From NCBI RefSeq assembly GCF_019925205.1, contig NC_083561.1, forward strand, positions 2,479,217 to 2,543,216: a DNA stretch of 64,000 nucleotides. Direction: 5' to 3'. The position numbers and the translations under genes are program-made. Origin of the DNA: Metopolophium dirhodum (lineage: Eukaryota > Arthropoda > Insecta > Hemiptera > Aphididae). Below, one piece after another: positions 23,701 to 38,700 of the stretch. Below the pieces are notes generated by a model. The model did not search any database and was not told the origin of the DNA. It was given only the letters and a program-made list of their open reading frames with translations. How positions within the stretch are numbered: position 1 is the stretch's first letter; the number at the start of each line of letters is the position of its first letter.

Positions 23701-26700
23701 TTTTTGACCTTTGAAATTTGAAAAAAAAAATATCCGTTTGAAATCGCCCATAGAGTTTTGGCCCTATCGCGCAGTGATCGGAATGACGAAACCTCCGACC
23801 GACCATTATGAATTGTTTTTATTTCTTTTTTACGTTAAAGTCGACCAAGGTGGTGGGTGCGCACAAGACAAAAACTATGAAACGTAACAAATTATGCACT
23901 TGTCATGGTTTTACGTGTCGTGCACACGACACCGCCAGTAACGCGGTTTTATGTACGCCCCGCGAAGCCAAATGGCGGCGCGCGACCCTTTCTCAGAGAT
24001 AGCGTGCACGAAGCACGAATGACTGCTCTTACCTTTATGGCCTTTTCGTAAGCACTCGGACCGTCGATGATCGTGGCCGTGTGGTGTCTGAAGTACACGA
24101 TGCTGACTTCGGCCAACTGCGTCAGGTTGTACAGCTCGTCTCCGACCGGCGACTGTTGAGCGTCGACGATGTGTTCGTACGAGTGTGGCATTTCTGTGGG
24201 GGAAAAAAAGGCGAGTGTTGTTTTATCATTAGCCGACCACGACAGCATCGCAACGTTCAAGTCACGCGACGAACGCGATCGATAATAATATGATATTGTG
24301 TTATTATAGTAATATAACGACAACGAGATCGGCGAACACGGTCAACGAAAGTGACGGGATCGATCGGGATCGAACCGGTAGCGCGACGGCGGCGAGAGGC
24401 ACCTATCACCGGATTGCAGCCGAGTGGCGACTGGCGAGTGCCGATTGTAAATATCGTGTTGTTGCCGAATATTGTGGCAAACAGCAATACACCGGTGACC
24501 ACACGTCTCGAACACGTCTAGATAGTCGATGTTCAATACGATAATATTTTTAATGGTGTTATTATTAATCTCGTTATCGGCAAACAAAAATAATGCGACA
24601 ATTTAAAATATTATATTATAATAATAACATTTACCGTGATACGACGACGATACGCGCGGCGGTTTTTATCCTCACACCGTTTAAAATATGTTTAATGATA
24701 ATAATGTTATGTTAATAATTCGTAGGAGCCCGTACGACTGCAGCTGTCGTTAAATTCCACGCCGGCAGATTGTGAGTTGTAATAAAATACAACAATAATA
24801 TTAAATATTGATATTTTGTCCGTCTCCCTCGCCCGCCGCCGACCACCGAGCAGTAGGTACTCGGAAAGAACGACGACAATAATAGATATCGTGTTATCTG
24901 CATATATTTGCACATTTGTACCCGTGTTCCGTGTAATACGCACACATAAATAATTGTACAAAAGTGTTTATTTTTAGATCGTTGGGACGACATACAACAA
25001 CATATAGTTACCATACAAGTAATATCGTGATCGATAACAACTTGCGGTGTCCAGGTAAAAGGAGGCACTATAATATATAGACACTATAGCAATACAAATA
25101 ATATAACATTTTTTCGAATTACTAATAATAAGCACTACCTAATGGGCATCGGACAACTCCTTGCCTGTAGTCATGGGCGGCGTAGTATGCATGGGGGCTA
25201 CACAGCAGTACAGCCCCCACGGAAACTTTTGTAGCCCCCTCGTGGTGTTTACCTACATTTTTACATTTTGTCCGAAATTATAGTTGTAAATGTTTTTACA
25301 ATTTTCTATTCCTATATTATAGCCCCCACGGATACCAAACTACGCCCGTGCTCGTAGTTCGTGGGGACGAAATGGAGACATCGAGTGAGTGAAAAAACAC
25401 TGTAACGTCGCAAAAGTATATTATAATATCTCTTTCTCTCACCGTTCCATTGGTTTCTTTCAATAGGTATACAAGTATATTCCCAGACGCATAGTTCTTT
25501 CTCTCTCGACAATCACGTCCGCTGGTCAGAGCTCTATAAGCACTGTCCTTTTTTTTTTTATAGTTCAGTAGGGGTTCTATCACACAAAACTTCTACGCTC
25601 CTTTTTTGATTGGTTATTGATATTAATTTTCATAGGGGTTCCGCGTAGAAAAAATATTAATGTTTGGTGTTTCGTGATCTCAAAAAGTTTAAGAAACACT
25701 GCACTAGTTTATGGGTACAATGCTAGATTTAGGCGAGTGCCTAAGTCTACTCACAACCCACCTGGTCACAATAATATTAAGAAAGGCCCCAAAAATCGCA
25801 AATTATATAATAATATATTCCTATCATTGGACCCACCCAACCCATTATATACATATACATCGTACCAATAATACATTTTATTATTATTATCTAATTATTT
25901 AATTACCGGCCGGTCCCGTGTTCTGTTCCTACAAACACCGATAACCCTTTTTCGTGAAAAACCCGTGCACGGGATAATCCGATCTATAAATATAATGTAG
26001 GTATACCGAGAAAAAACGCAATCGACATTTTGCGTGACGTTCCTCGCAGGCGTTTTACTCTAGACAACATAACATGCGCGGGGCCACGTCATAAACCGCA
26101 ACGATTGAATAAATTACGAAAATAATATCATCACTAATCACTACTTATCATAGTTGGTTGATTTGTGTATAGTTTTTATTCGTGAACACTATGATTTATA
26201 TACTTATACTAAAAATCATAAATCTGGTCCCGAGTTCTGACAATAATATTATGTACCGTATTAGCCGACTATTACCGAGTCTATATTATGGTGCGCCGCA
26301 TGTTTTTAATTATGCATTAAGGTCCCCACACACTGCGGCGGTGGCGGTAACGGTTACGGAAAAATGAGTCAATTTTCCCGCTGCGGTGTGTGGCGTCCTT
26401 TATGCATGTATTGTGATTTTCGAAACGCATGTAAATTATAGTCGACGGTATAGTGATATCGATATAAAATACAAAATATACGTACACCTACCTACCAATA
26501 ATATTATGAAAATATATGAAAATGTTAAGAAAATTATCATAGAAAAAGCCATTTAAAACTCGTCCGTGTCGTGTCCACTAGACAAGTTTTCATTGGGTTG
26601 AAAGTTGAAACCAAAAGCGGAATATTATCATAGTATTAAATATTAGTATTTTTTTTGAAATATTGGTAATTTAGCATTTTAATTGGTATTATACAATACC

Positions 26701-29700
26701 TCAGTTAGTCAGTACTTGGATATATTTCGGTATTAATGTATTATACGCATTACGTGGTATACCGTCCGAGAGATGATTGAACAATCAACGAAAAAAAACC
26801 GTCGGCCCTAATGTAAATATAATAGACAATAAAAGGATAATACACAATATATGTATTTCAGCGATTCAAGAGTGGTCCACTTGACGACTTCGTTAACATT
26901 CAAGAATTACTGCTATCTACCACTTTTCGGGACGCATGGTCGACGGGGAGAGGAGCACAAAAAATTACGTTAACTAGGTAGTTCATAAAATAGGTACCAA
27001 TTTTATTATAATATTTTAATAAACTATAACAATCAACTTTGTAATCGCAGACCGAACAGTCAACGATACGATATCACGATGCAATTAACCCATAAGTCAT
27101 TATGGGCATTTTTAAATCAGTTTAAATTAATATTTTATTTTTCCGAACATCGGTTTAAAATAAAACGTACAACTTAAAATTCTACACAATATATTATTAT
27201 GGTCACGAGTGCGCGACACAAACATAAACATACAATAAAACGATCATCTTCTATAGCAGGTGCCACATGTAAGTTGGACATCTGTGTTCCATACTCCCGT
27301 GACTTATAACTTATAAATTTGACTTTATGCATACATCAGGTAATCATAAATACACGATATAAGTATGTAACATTCAAATGCAATATACTAATATGGAACG
27401 TAAATAAATGTGATGGACTATAAAGGTCCACATCATCGGTTATGGTATTAGGTTATGGTTTGGGTAAAAGGTATAAAAAAAATCCCCAAATATATTGTGT
27501 ACGATCTCAATATCAAGTGTAGGTATAAATTTAATTTACGTTTTGATTTACTTGTTAAATTCCCGGTAGAAACTGTACTATGTTTTCAACAGTTTAACCA
27601 GAGCTGCAGACAGAACGATAACATTTTCAAAATTGTCGGTATAGATATATTATTTAAGTCTCGGCTCATGGAGGGGGGGGGGGGTCCGTAAAAAATTGTA
27701 CGCAGTCAGCCAATATTTATCGCCCAATTTTTCTTAGACTGTTTAAAACATAAATACACGGGAATACAACACAAATAAATGAAAAAATTACTTTGTATAA
27801 TTATTATTTATACAGTTGAAAAATATAATTATAAAAATAAATTCAAAGAGTTATATATTTCTCTAAAGATATACTTTATTTGAACTCTGCTAGTTTTTAA
27901 CTCGAAAATTATATCAAGTAATAAAATCTGAAGAAAAAAATAGAGAAAAAATAATTTGTAATCAAAATGGTTGTTTTCAACTTTCAAATTAAATTTCATT
28001 CAAATTTACAGTAGAATAAATCAAATTTTTTTTAAATTTGAAGACTTAATTAAACTAATTTTACCAGTGTTATCGAACACACAGTTTTTTATTCACCAAT
28101 TATTTTAAGTTTACATAAGACGAGAGATGTGACAATGAACACTGCAATTTTTTTTAGAACCGTTTGAAAACTGATTATGCAGATGGGCCCTTGAAAAAAA
28201 TGCTCCAGGTGTGTTTTGTAGTTGAATGTGCTACTGCTTGGCAACCCGACACTACCTGTGTAAGTGGACTAAAATAAGAAGCCAATTGGTTTCCAAATCG
28301 TTGACCTTATCGGAGGAAACTCGCGATATTATAACGTCCACAAATACTTCATGATGCACCAATGTCGCTGCATAATCAGACGTGAGTTTATATAATATAT
28401 AATATACAATATACAGAGGGATCTCTCTCGTCTATCGCGAACCATCTGCGGAATACACGTACAACAAGTCTTTTTTGTTTGGCGGTAGAAATAATTTATT
28501 GATCGGTGACAAATGGTAAGTCGGGAGTCCACAAATACAAGTATTTAGAGGGGTAAAAGAAAAACACGATTAAAAATATCTTTAAAAATCATCTACAAGT
28601 GTCCATTTGTCAACATGTAGTATACAAGTTTCTCAATAAATTATTCGTATGGCAATTTAAAAACATTGAAAATATATGGGAAATTTTTTCTTTTCAAGCG
28701 TTCGAAGTTCAAATAATAGAACTGTCCTCGTGTCTTTCGCTCTGAAACAGTTTTTCGTATACCTATACTGGCTACAGGCTACTCGTTCAAGTCGTACCTA
28801 CACGTCCGCAATCCGCACACTATACGATTATAGTACGGTGACCGCCGTCACAACGACGATATGCACTCTACACCAACTACACAGCAGAAGCGAGTTTATT
28901 ACAATATTATTTGTCGAGCTTCTCTTTCGGCCGTAGTAATATTACGAGGCGGGCGGACGGGTAACTCCGCACACGCAGTATCACCCTGTATACCAGCTTT
29001 GCGGCGAGGCGCTCGCGCTGTGTCGCCGAATATATATAATAATATTATACATCGTTACACGGCCGTCGCACGTGGAAGACGTGGGACATTGATGTACACA
29101 TATTATTATATATATATATATACGCTTCGAGTGAGCATATATAAATATACTATGGTATATAATATATGTTATTCGTATATATATATATATAGTAGTATAT
29201 ATAATATAGTATATACATATATATGTACGACACATAGACATATAGTCTTCGGAGGACACATGGCTCGGCGCCGCCGCGTGAGTGTGTGCCGCCGCAGGTG
29301 ACATTTTCCTCCCTACCGCTCCGGATCACGTCCGTACTCGAATTTGTACGCGATTTATTTTTAAAACAATCGCCGACTTGCACGCGGGGCCGCGGTCGTC
29401 CGTGGTCGTCGTTTATATTATAATTAACGTTACATAATGTAATATATATTATATAATATTACCAAGTCCGTTTCAAAATTCGATTCATCGACGAAATAAA
29501 ATACAGAAAAACGATACTTGTCGTACACAAGCACATTGCGTTACAGTAACGGTATTCAGAATTTGATCAAAGATGGCCTATTACGATCCCAACGAAACGT
29601 AAAAGTTAACATAGTTAAAAACATAACAAAGTTATAAATTTACAGCAATACATTGAGTATTGACACGTTGACGTATGCACTCATAGGCGTATCTACGGTG

Positions 29701-32700
29701 GCAGCCTAGGGTGCCTGGGCTGCCCCTGTAATTTTCCAAAGGCGCCGGTCAACCGAGTTTGAAGTCAGAAGGGTTACAACATTATTATTTAAAAAAAAAA
29801 ACTTATTTTAGTGGATATCGTTATAATTACTATTTACTTACAAAGATATATTCGACAAAATTAAGTACTTAGGTAATATTTTTATTGTGGTAATAACAAG
29901 TATTGTCAAATTGATTTCCTGACATCGGAAATCGGAAAAAACCTATTATAAAGACTAGGGACAGACGACGACGGTACGGTACGCATCTATTATTGATATT
30001 ATTTTTGATTTGTAGCTAGGTGGCGTAATATCCAGGACTGTATGGATAAAAAATTAAAAAATTTTTTTTTATCTAATATGTATTTGAAGGGCGAGGGCTT
30101 AGCCCCCTTCGAGCTTATAGTTTATCATTGTTCAACCGTACCCCGAATTTCATAAATTTCAACTACATTCAACTCATTCGACGACTACAATATACATTTA
30201 ATGAACGGCGACGATAATATACGTTCGCTCGGTATGGGGCCAACTGCGCGGTTGAGAATGTAAGGTACAAGACGACGACGCGTGTGGTAGCGTCTCAGCC
30301 GCTGAAGATCGGAAAAATTACAAACGTACGGATAGTATGTACCTATGTCATATAGTAAGTATATAAATATACCTTCGGGTGTGCTGTACCGCGGTGTATA
30401 CTGGGAGGGGAGAGCGATTTACCGGAAATCGGCGAAAAGTCAAGAATAATAACGACATACGTTGCCACAAGCGCAGATGTTAAATAGTCGTTTTTACTGA
30501 TATTATATATAGACATATAGTCCTATATGATACAATAACTGCATGATAGGTGCACCAAAACTTCATTCTTTATAGAATCGTTGCGATGCCGCAGCCAGAG
30601 GATTTTGTTTTTATTTTCTGAGGAGAGGGACACTTGATCTTTTTAACTGATTTTTGTTTTGCTAGAATACGCACTTATTATCTCCTATTACTTTATGAAC
30701 CTCTTGTTCATAGTCAATAAGCACACGTCATGTACTTTTTCTTTGTGTCAGTATAAAACACTCCGTTATAAATAACTGTATACTGGTATACGTTTATCGT
30801 GAAAATTGATTTTTTATTGAAATAGTATTTACTGATAATACCATAACTTATAACTTTTATAAAATACATAACATAATACAACACAAGTCATACCTAGCTG
30901 AACAAACACAAGCGGCATAACTAAAAACAAAGGATATAGGAGAAAAATTTTCTATTTAATACACAAATTTAAACAATTAAAAACATAACAAATTATAACT
31001 TTGTACTATATTATATCCCTGTAGGAAAATATACTTGTACTTCTTATTTTAGTCCGTGCTTATCATTACTATTTGACGATTGTGATTTGTGAATTGTGAT
31101 GTTACGAACATAGACATATAGAATTATATATCTATATAACTATATAATATCTATGGTGACGAACGACTTAAAGATAAAACACAAATTGAAAATAATTTAT
31201 CATAAATTTACCTGAATTAATATTAATAATCGTAGTAGCCAGTAGGTAAACACAAATATTATAAGAACTGTATGACGTGTTTTGCAGTTCTTAATAAAAT
31301 GTTTTGGGTGAAGATGTTGAGCAGAACAAAGCCAAACTTTCGCCAATGAAAACTACGCGTCTGTTTGTCCGACTATAGTAAAGTATAATACTATACTATG
31401 CATATATATTTATATAGTTTAAGATGGATCTTTGGACCACCAAATTCAATATTCCAACAAGCGTCTAAAATATTTATTTTAATAAATTAAAAACAAGACT
31501 CTTTAATATGTTAACATTTAAATTACTAAATATCACACGTTAAACAAAAAAAAAATCATGGGTAGGTAAAAAATTGTTTACTTATTAATGTTATTTTTAA
31601 ACTTATATAATATTGCAAAATCAATTGTGTAACTATATTATATAGGTTATATATATAGGTACGTCATATAAAATAATTTATAAATATACGCATACTGTAC
31701 CTAACAAATTAATATTGCATGTCTATAAGTCGAAAAAAAAAATATCTTTTTGAAACTTTCCGCAGGGGACCCAACTTGGCTGTCCCTACATTTTAAGCCT
31801 TTACTGCACTAGATAAGTCAGCATCATCGGTTCTCCCAACCCTTTCACAGTTAATTAGGTACCTATTCAAGAAGATGTCTGAGGAATATATTTTGTTTTC
31901 TCTCTCTGACCCGCATACAAAATTGCTGATTTGCGTCCAGTTGGTACAACCAATCTCGAGTTGTTAGATTTAATGTTAGAGTGAACTTATCTATTATCAA
32001 ACCTAATGTTTTAGAACGTTATCTATTCTGTCGAACATTGGCTTTTTAACAATATTTCAATTGCTATGAAAAGTAATGAGTATTTAGAGTATTACATAAG
32101 AAAGGTTTATAGCTTTATGGCTATATTGCTGGAAAATTGAAACATTGTTAAAAAGTCACTATATACAAACATGTTCTTGACTTTAAGTATGCTAATAGGT
32201 AATTTCGCATTATTGCACTAATATTAAAGTTAACAATACACTAGATTAATTCTGCTGAACGCAAATTTTCAATGTTGCCCATTGATCAGCAGAGTGATAA
32301 AAAATATTAAATAATACGCTAACTCCTCTTAAAAATATAATTATTTTTTATAATTATTACAATATACCTACTAGATATCGCGCTCAGCATTGCCCGTACC
32401 GAAAAAAATATATTTGTAAAACAAATGTTTATGCCATATTTCTACAAATTATTATAGTAATATAATATTATGTATCTAACGGCTAAAATTTCAATAAACA
32501 AATACATATTCTTTTTTCGTAAGCTGAAAAAAAAATTCATGAGTGAACTACCCGGCTCATGATGTTACTTACGTCCCGTAAGATCGTTGATAAGATTATA
32601 AGAATTTCTAATATTACGGCAGGTTATTGTACTTATTGACAGATTATTTCAGTCCCTAACAATTATTTCCAATCAAAATTAATGTACCATATTGATATAA

Positions 32701-35700
32701 TTAAAAAAAAATTTTAGTGATCAGAGCGAGAGATGCAATTCAATTTATTGAAACTCTAATTAGCTAAAATTTTAGTGATCAGAGCGAGAGATGCAATTCA
32801 ATTTATTGAAACTCTAATTAGCTATAATTTTAGTGATCAGAGCGAGAGATGCAATTCAATTTATTGAAACTCTAATTAGCTAATCTAACAATATATTGAT
32901 TAATTTACCATTTATGATCAAACAAATTTTCACTTTCCATCGTAGAACACAAAATTCTTGTCTGAGCACCTCTTTAAAATGCGAATTTTGGAAAATCTTT
33001 TATTGGTGCACCTTTTACATGATGGTACGAAGCAGTCACAGATTTGAGGGGGGCAGAGTGGCCCGGCACCCTCATTGGCCTAGCATCTAGGTTAATAAAT
33101 TGGCCGTTTTTAAATATTTTTGTCGTTAAACATAAAAGTCAATTTCCCCCCCCCCCAAAAAAAAAAAATTCTAGATCCACCACTGGTACAAAAATACCAT
33201 GAAAATCTTAAGTCTCCAGGTATGTATCATAGTTTGAGCTCTACGTCGATCAATCAGTCAGTCATTCAATCAAAAGAAACTCTGCCCCCCCCCCCCCTGT
33301 AGTACCACAGAATAGATATAGTACCGCCTATGATTACTTCTATATTAAACTGTATTCTTCTACGACTTTATCAATACTAACATTTCATGTATTGCTTTTA
33401 CTTTCGTCACAATGCAAAGTCGTGTGTGATGGACGATAGTTTTTGTCTGCATTTTGGTTAATTAATAATTTTTTTTTTCTGACAACTTACTAAGTACCTA
33501 CTTTAATATTTAAATATTTCATAATATATTCTATATTTGTTTCAAACATTTCTTTTAATTTCATGATCTGAAATTGACCAATTTCGTGAAAAATGTGAAA
33601 GTACCAATATTATTAAACCTACATTATATTAAAATATTGTTTCATTTTTAGTACCTATTGAACGGATAGTTCTTATATTAATAATCACTATACTACACGA
33701 TTTTTTTAGCGCGTATTTCGATGGTTATCGGATAACAGAAATAGTATTTGATATGTTTGATACTCGACAAGTGTATTGTTATAATATGAATGATAATATT
33801 ATAATATTATTACTATACAATAATATACACGCGTAGCCGTGCAGACTCTCCGAACGCGCACACTACAGACAAACACGGTTGCGTGCAGATTATTTTTAGA
33901 GAGAAACGCGCACGCGCATCCGTTAACAATAATAATATTATATACGTGTAACGACCGCATGGACTTTTCTACTTAGCTCCCCTGCCAACCGGTGGTTATC
34001 CAGCTCCAGCGATAGTATATATATTATATATATACAATACGTATAATATGCGTATTAAACATTTAGACATTTAGTTTTATGTATTAAAAAGGACACGAAT
34101 GAAAGATATTATAATGTTTTAATGTTGGTATAAACAGGGCGATTCGCTTGCAAACGCGTATTCTACTATACCTACCCACTGTTCAGTGCTCGCCGCCGTC
34201 TTTTTCCTTTAGACAAATAATGCATTAATTCAAATTCTGAAATTTTTTAATTTTTTAATACCTACATCTACACTAAAAAAAACATATTTTTTTTTACCTT
34301 ATCGTAAGTACCTACGTCCTACCTATATAATGTATGATAACTCGGAAACTATTAGTTCGAATTTCGATTTAGATCCATCGACGTTGTCGAAAAACAAAAA
34401 AACCATTTGCCTTATTACAATTTACAGTAAAAAAAAAAGACGTCCTCATTCGAGAGTAATGAGTTTGTACTGCCACAAGATAAATTGGTATTATAAATCC
34501 ATTTATTAGAAAATATAGTCTTTACTCTTTAAGATTTACCACCTACTATATTATATTATATTAGTATTAAGAATTTTATAGGTGCACTATTTTTTTTTTA
34601 TAGATATGAAACAACTTTTAAAATATTTTAGCTTTTTCCATGTTATTTAATACTATATAAGTATTTTAAATAATCAATTTCTTTGAGGTTTTTTTCTATT
34701 TAAATTTATAATACAAATTTTTGGTAAAAAAGCTAGACAATTTAATACGTGATTTATTGTATACACCTAAATGAATCAATTTTATTTATTTTGTAAGTAG
34801 ATAATAATTATATATTATTAATAATATAATAAATTATAAACGCAATGTTTTCGCAAAAGTAAATTCTAACTACCATAATATTACCAATATTAAAATAAAT
34901 TAGGTACCTACTACCTTATACAGCAATATAAATACATCATAAAATATACTTAGTAATATAGGGTGTCAGACGGTCTTCGCTCATAATCGTTTTTCTCATG
35001 AGATCATTTATCATTGAATTCAAATTGAATACATCCATTATTGCAGTGGCTTACTCAATAACGAGGTATTACATTCGACACCTACTGCAGAACAACTACC
35101 TACTTTCCCTCTCTTTTAAAAATTAAAATTCAAAAATATTTCAATAAACCTTTGTTATGATTACGTTCGTTGTTATTACATAATCGTGCTATTTATTATT
35201 TAAAGCAATGTTCCGTCTTCAGTGTTTATAAGAGCGGTATAGGTACGATATATTTTTTTTATAAATTATTCATCAACACCGCTGCTATTTGACAACAATA
35301 ATCTAAAACTAATTTATCTTTTGAAAAAGTTTGAAATTAATTGAAATAGGTAGGTATATGATATTGAATTCAATATTTGATAAAAAAAAATATGCCTAAA
35401 AAATCAAAACCTGAAAATTTAATAATGTATACGAAATGAATCATAATATGTGCACTAGTGTCTGGTTGCTCAAAAAAAAAATAATTAAAAAACATAACAA
35501 TAATATTAAAATAATAACAAACATTAAAACAGTTAGATTTTAGTACTGCTGCTCAGCTGCTTTATATTATAGTAGGTATATATAGTCAAGCCAAGTTACG
35601 ACGTTACGTATAATATTGTCATAGTTATTATCACCATATTTTTCGTTTTAGTTGGTGCGTTCGTTCCTTAATTAAAATGGGTATTATTTAAAATTACAAT

Positions 35701-38700
35701 ACTATATTACAAAATTGTAAATTATTACATTATTATGTATAAACTATAAGGTCAAAGTACTCGTCGAGCATAGACATAACTGAAAAAATATTGTATATAA
35801 TATAATGAACAGTGAGAAAATATCATAGTTTTCATAATATTAAAATAAAAAATTATATACTCAGTAATTGTTGAGCACCTTTTACCTATTACCTATAATT
35901 TATTAATGTCTCCTATAATAGCAGACTAGCCAAGATTGAGATTGTACTATTTGTACTACACAACTATACCAGTAACCTACCCTCTACCCTCTACCCTCTA
36001 CCTACTACCTACCAACTACCTATATAAATTATAATATTATTTATGTTTTATCTATACTCCCAAAAGAACAATAATATTAGCATAATTTTTTTTGCGTATA
36101 CGACAAAAATATATTCATACTATATTACTAGGTATGTATAATTATTACTATATAATATATTATTCGGTATTATTTCAGTTGGACAAGAAATGATAAATTA
36201 TCCTCATGGTCAAACGTTCGTTGTTTTTCTCTTGGTTTGTAATTTGGTTTACTGATTTTTTTCGGTGTTTACGAAACAAACTTCAACTTTTAACGACTAA
36301 CGAAATGTTTGAAAAAAAAAGAAAAAACCGATTAGTGCGTGCATAAAGTTACGGATAGTTGCTCGGGTACTATAGTTAATCGAGATTCGAGATACTTTTC
36401 GTTAATGACTTTCAATTATTCGCTTTTTACATTGTCCCCGTAACTAATCACTAAATTACTGTATAAGTAATATAGTATATATCTACGTAAATACCTCCGA
36501 GCGACGGCGGCTGCGGACTGTGTACACGATTTAACACAATTATTATTATTATTATTGACAAAATAAACGTCAATAATATTCGGTTCGTGGTCTGCGTATA
36601 CACTTTGGGTTGAATTTTAAATGGGAATGTATAAAAAAAATTAGACCAAGAAATAACAAAGCGATTAAAAATATTCAACTATGGATGCGTGTGTCAATAT
36701 AATCAAGCGTAAACTTTTACTACAAGAACACGAGGTATAGCTAGGTAATCCGATACAGGTATGATCCGATCGTTTGACTTTCGTTTGTCCATCTGAATAC
36801 GTGAATCGGAAGGCCTGCGCAGCAGCAGTACAATTATAAATACCGCGACCGAGTATAATGGGTAAGTATATGATTAAAATATTGGTCTTCCGAATTATTT
36901 CCACTAAACGTACCAACACACATAATATTATATTAAACATTTAGATACACACTGCAACCTCGGCCACGGGATAATTATTGTTTTCGAATTCTCAATCGCG
37001 CGTCAGATTTTTTTTATACACCAACTACGATTTTTCATGTGATTTGTGATTACCAGTGACGTCTAGCAACAACATAATATATGATATAAGTAAATAGCAG
37101 ACAATAGCAGTAATAAATGTTTAGCAGATATACCGATGAAGGCGGTGATCTGAGTCTGAATTCTATAGCGTGGCAACTTGTTGCTCAAATTCTGATAATG
37201 TATCGGTCCAAAAGACGGGGTATTTGTGCTCCACTGAGAACCGGCCTAATCGAAAATGCCCGCCCCTGGAAGGTACGTATTTATAATATTTATCGTTTGA
37301 AATAATAAACCTATTTTCAACTTACTTGTCAAATACAAATTACTTTTCGTGCCGCTAACAATATTTTTATTACGAGCGGGATGGGCGTATTATAATACAC
37401 CTAATACATATTATAATAATAAAATACGTCATATTACGTCATGTAGGTTAGGTGTACACTATAATACGACAGTTGGACGACGATGGTTTGGCCAAGCGAT
37501 GTAACCCCATAGATAATATAAGAATGGATAGGACATAAGAACTTATCACATGAAACTTTAGTGATACTATTTTTAAGGTTATATGGGGCAAATATTGATA
37601 CGATAATTGATAAATAATAATTAATATTTTTAATATTTTAAATATTTAACAAAGTTTAGAGTAATTTTCCAGGCACAAGACGTGGTACAACAATCAAAAT
37701 ACAAACTGACAAATATCTAAATATAACTGACTATCATGTTATTCATTATTATTTAATAAAATAGTTTTGCACATAACCTTAAAAAGCCCCAAATCGTCTT
37801 TCTCTCTTTACGTTCTCTCTCCCCCAAAAAAGCACACGGCCCCATATGGAACTGGTATAGACATGTCCTATCCATTCTTATATTATCTATGTGTAACCCA
37901 CACAGCACCAATGAATGTAACCGATAAGCGCAACGCCGTCGCAACTCGCGTCAGTGTAACATTGGACGAGACAATTATTGTTCTGGAACTACGTGTACCC
38001 GCGTCCGACTTATCACGTAAACCCCAATCTTCGTAGAGACTGCGTACGCTGTTGTACTTGTGGTGTCAGTGTGGACAATTCAGTGCGAGCGACAGCCGGA
38101 GAAGAATGGTCGACTAAATTATTTTAAAAGCGACGCAACACGTCCGACACAACCAATGTCCGCGAGTGGATATTTTGGTAAATCGTCCATCGACGGTTTT
38201 TGGGTCGCATAAATTACGCGCAAACGATGACACCAACATTGGCGAGACGAGAAGACAAATTTTGGACGTTTTTACCTGGTCGACGGCTGCTGCACTGCTG
38301 CAGAGACCATTCTTCGCACATTATGAACACCAAATACGCGATTATGGATATCTATTAATTATGTAATCATCGTGTAATGTGAACGTTCAAGACCAATACG
38401 GAAAAATAAATGTCAGGCGAGGGCGTGATTGACGAAAGGAAATTGTTTACTAACATATAGGTACGCGTACATCTTGTGGAAAATTCAAACGGAATCCTCT
38501 TATCAAAACCCGAGTTACACCACATATCTTAATACATACATATTGGCTATTATTATTCGTTAGTCGTTGGTAGAGTTTAATTAGTCGAGACTCGAGGCAC
38601 ACGGTGACAAGTAAATTACTCCCCCCCCCACCCCCAATCTATATTATTTTCCACGAAATTTCCCATTTTATTCACCAAGCATAACCGTTGATAAAATATG

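Larger units (their letters stand above)
20972..24032 (-). other. Intron of the Scratch-like gene with several repeats
   Basis: Holds the GATTCTGAGCG-family repeat (21418-22190), the 5S-like SINE (22262-22460), the TTAA foldback (23036-23465) and a CpG-rich stretch (23540-24000). No additional exon is supported. Confidence 0.6.

Noticed and set aside
28981..29304. Tyr/Ile-rich open frames on both strands
   Set aside because: Produced by the TA-dinucleotide tract. No conserved motif.
37117..37305. 62-codon open frame ending near a GTACGT
   Set aside because: Looks exon-like by eye, but it has no recognised family and no good acceptor, and lies on the strand opposite the Scratch gene.
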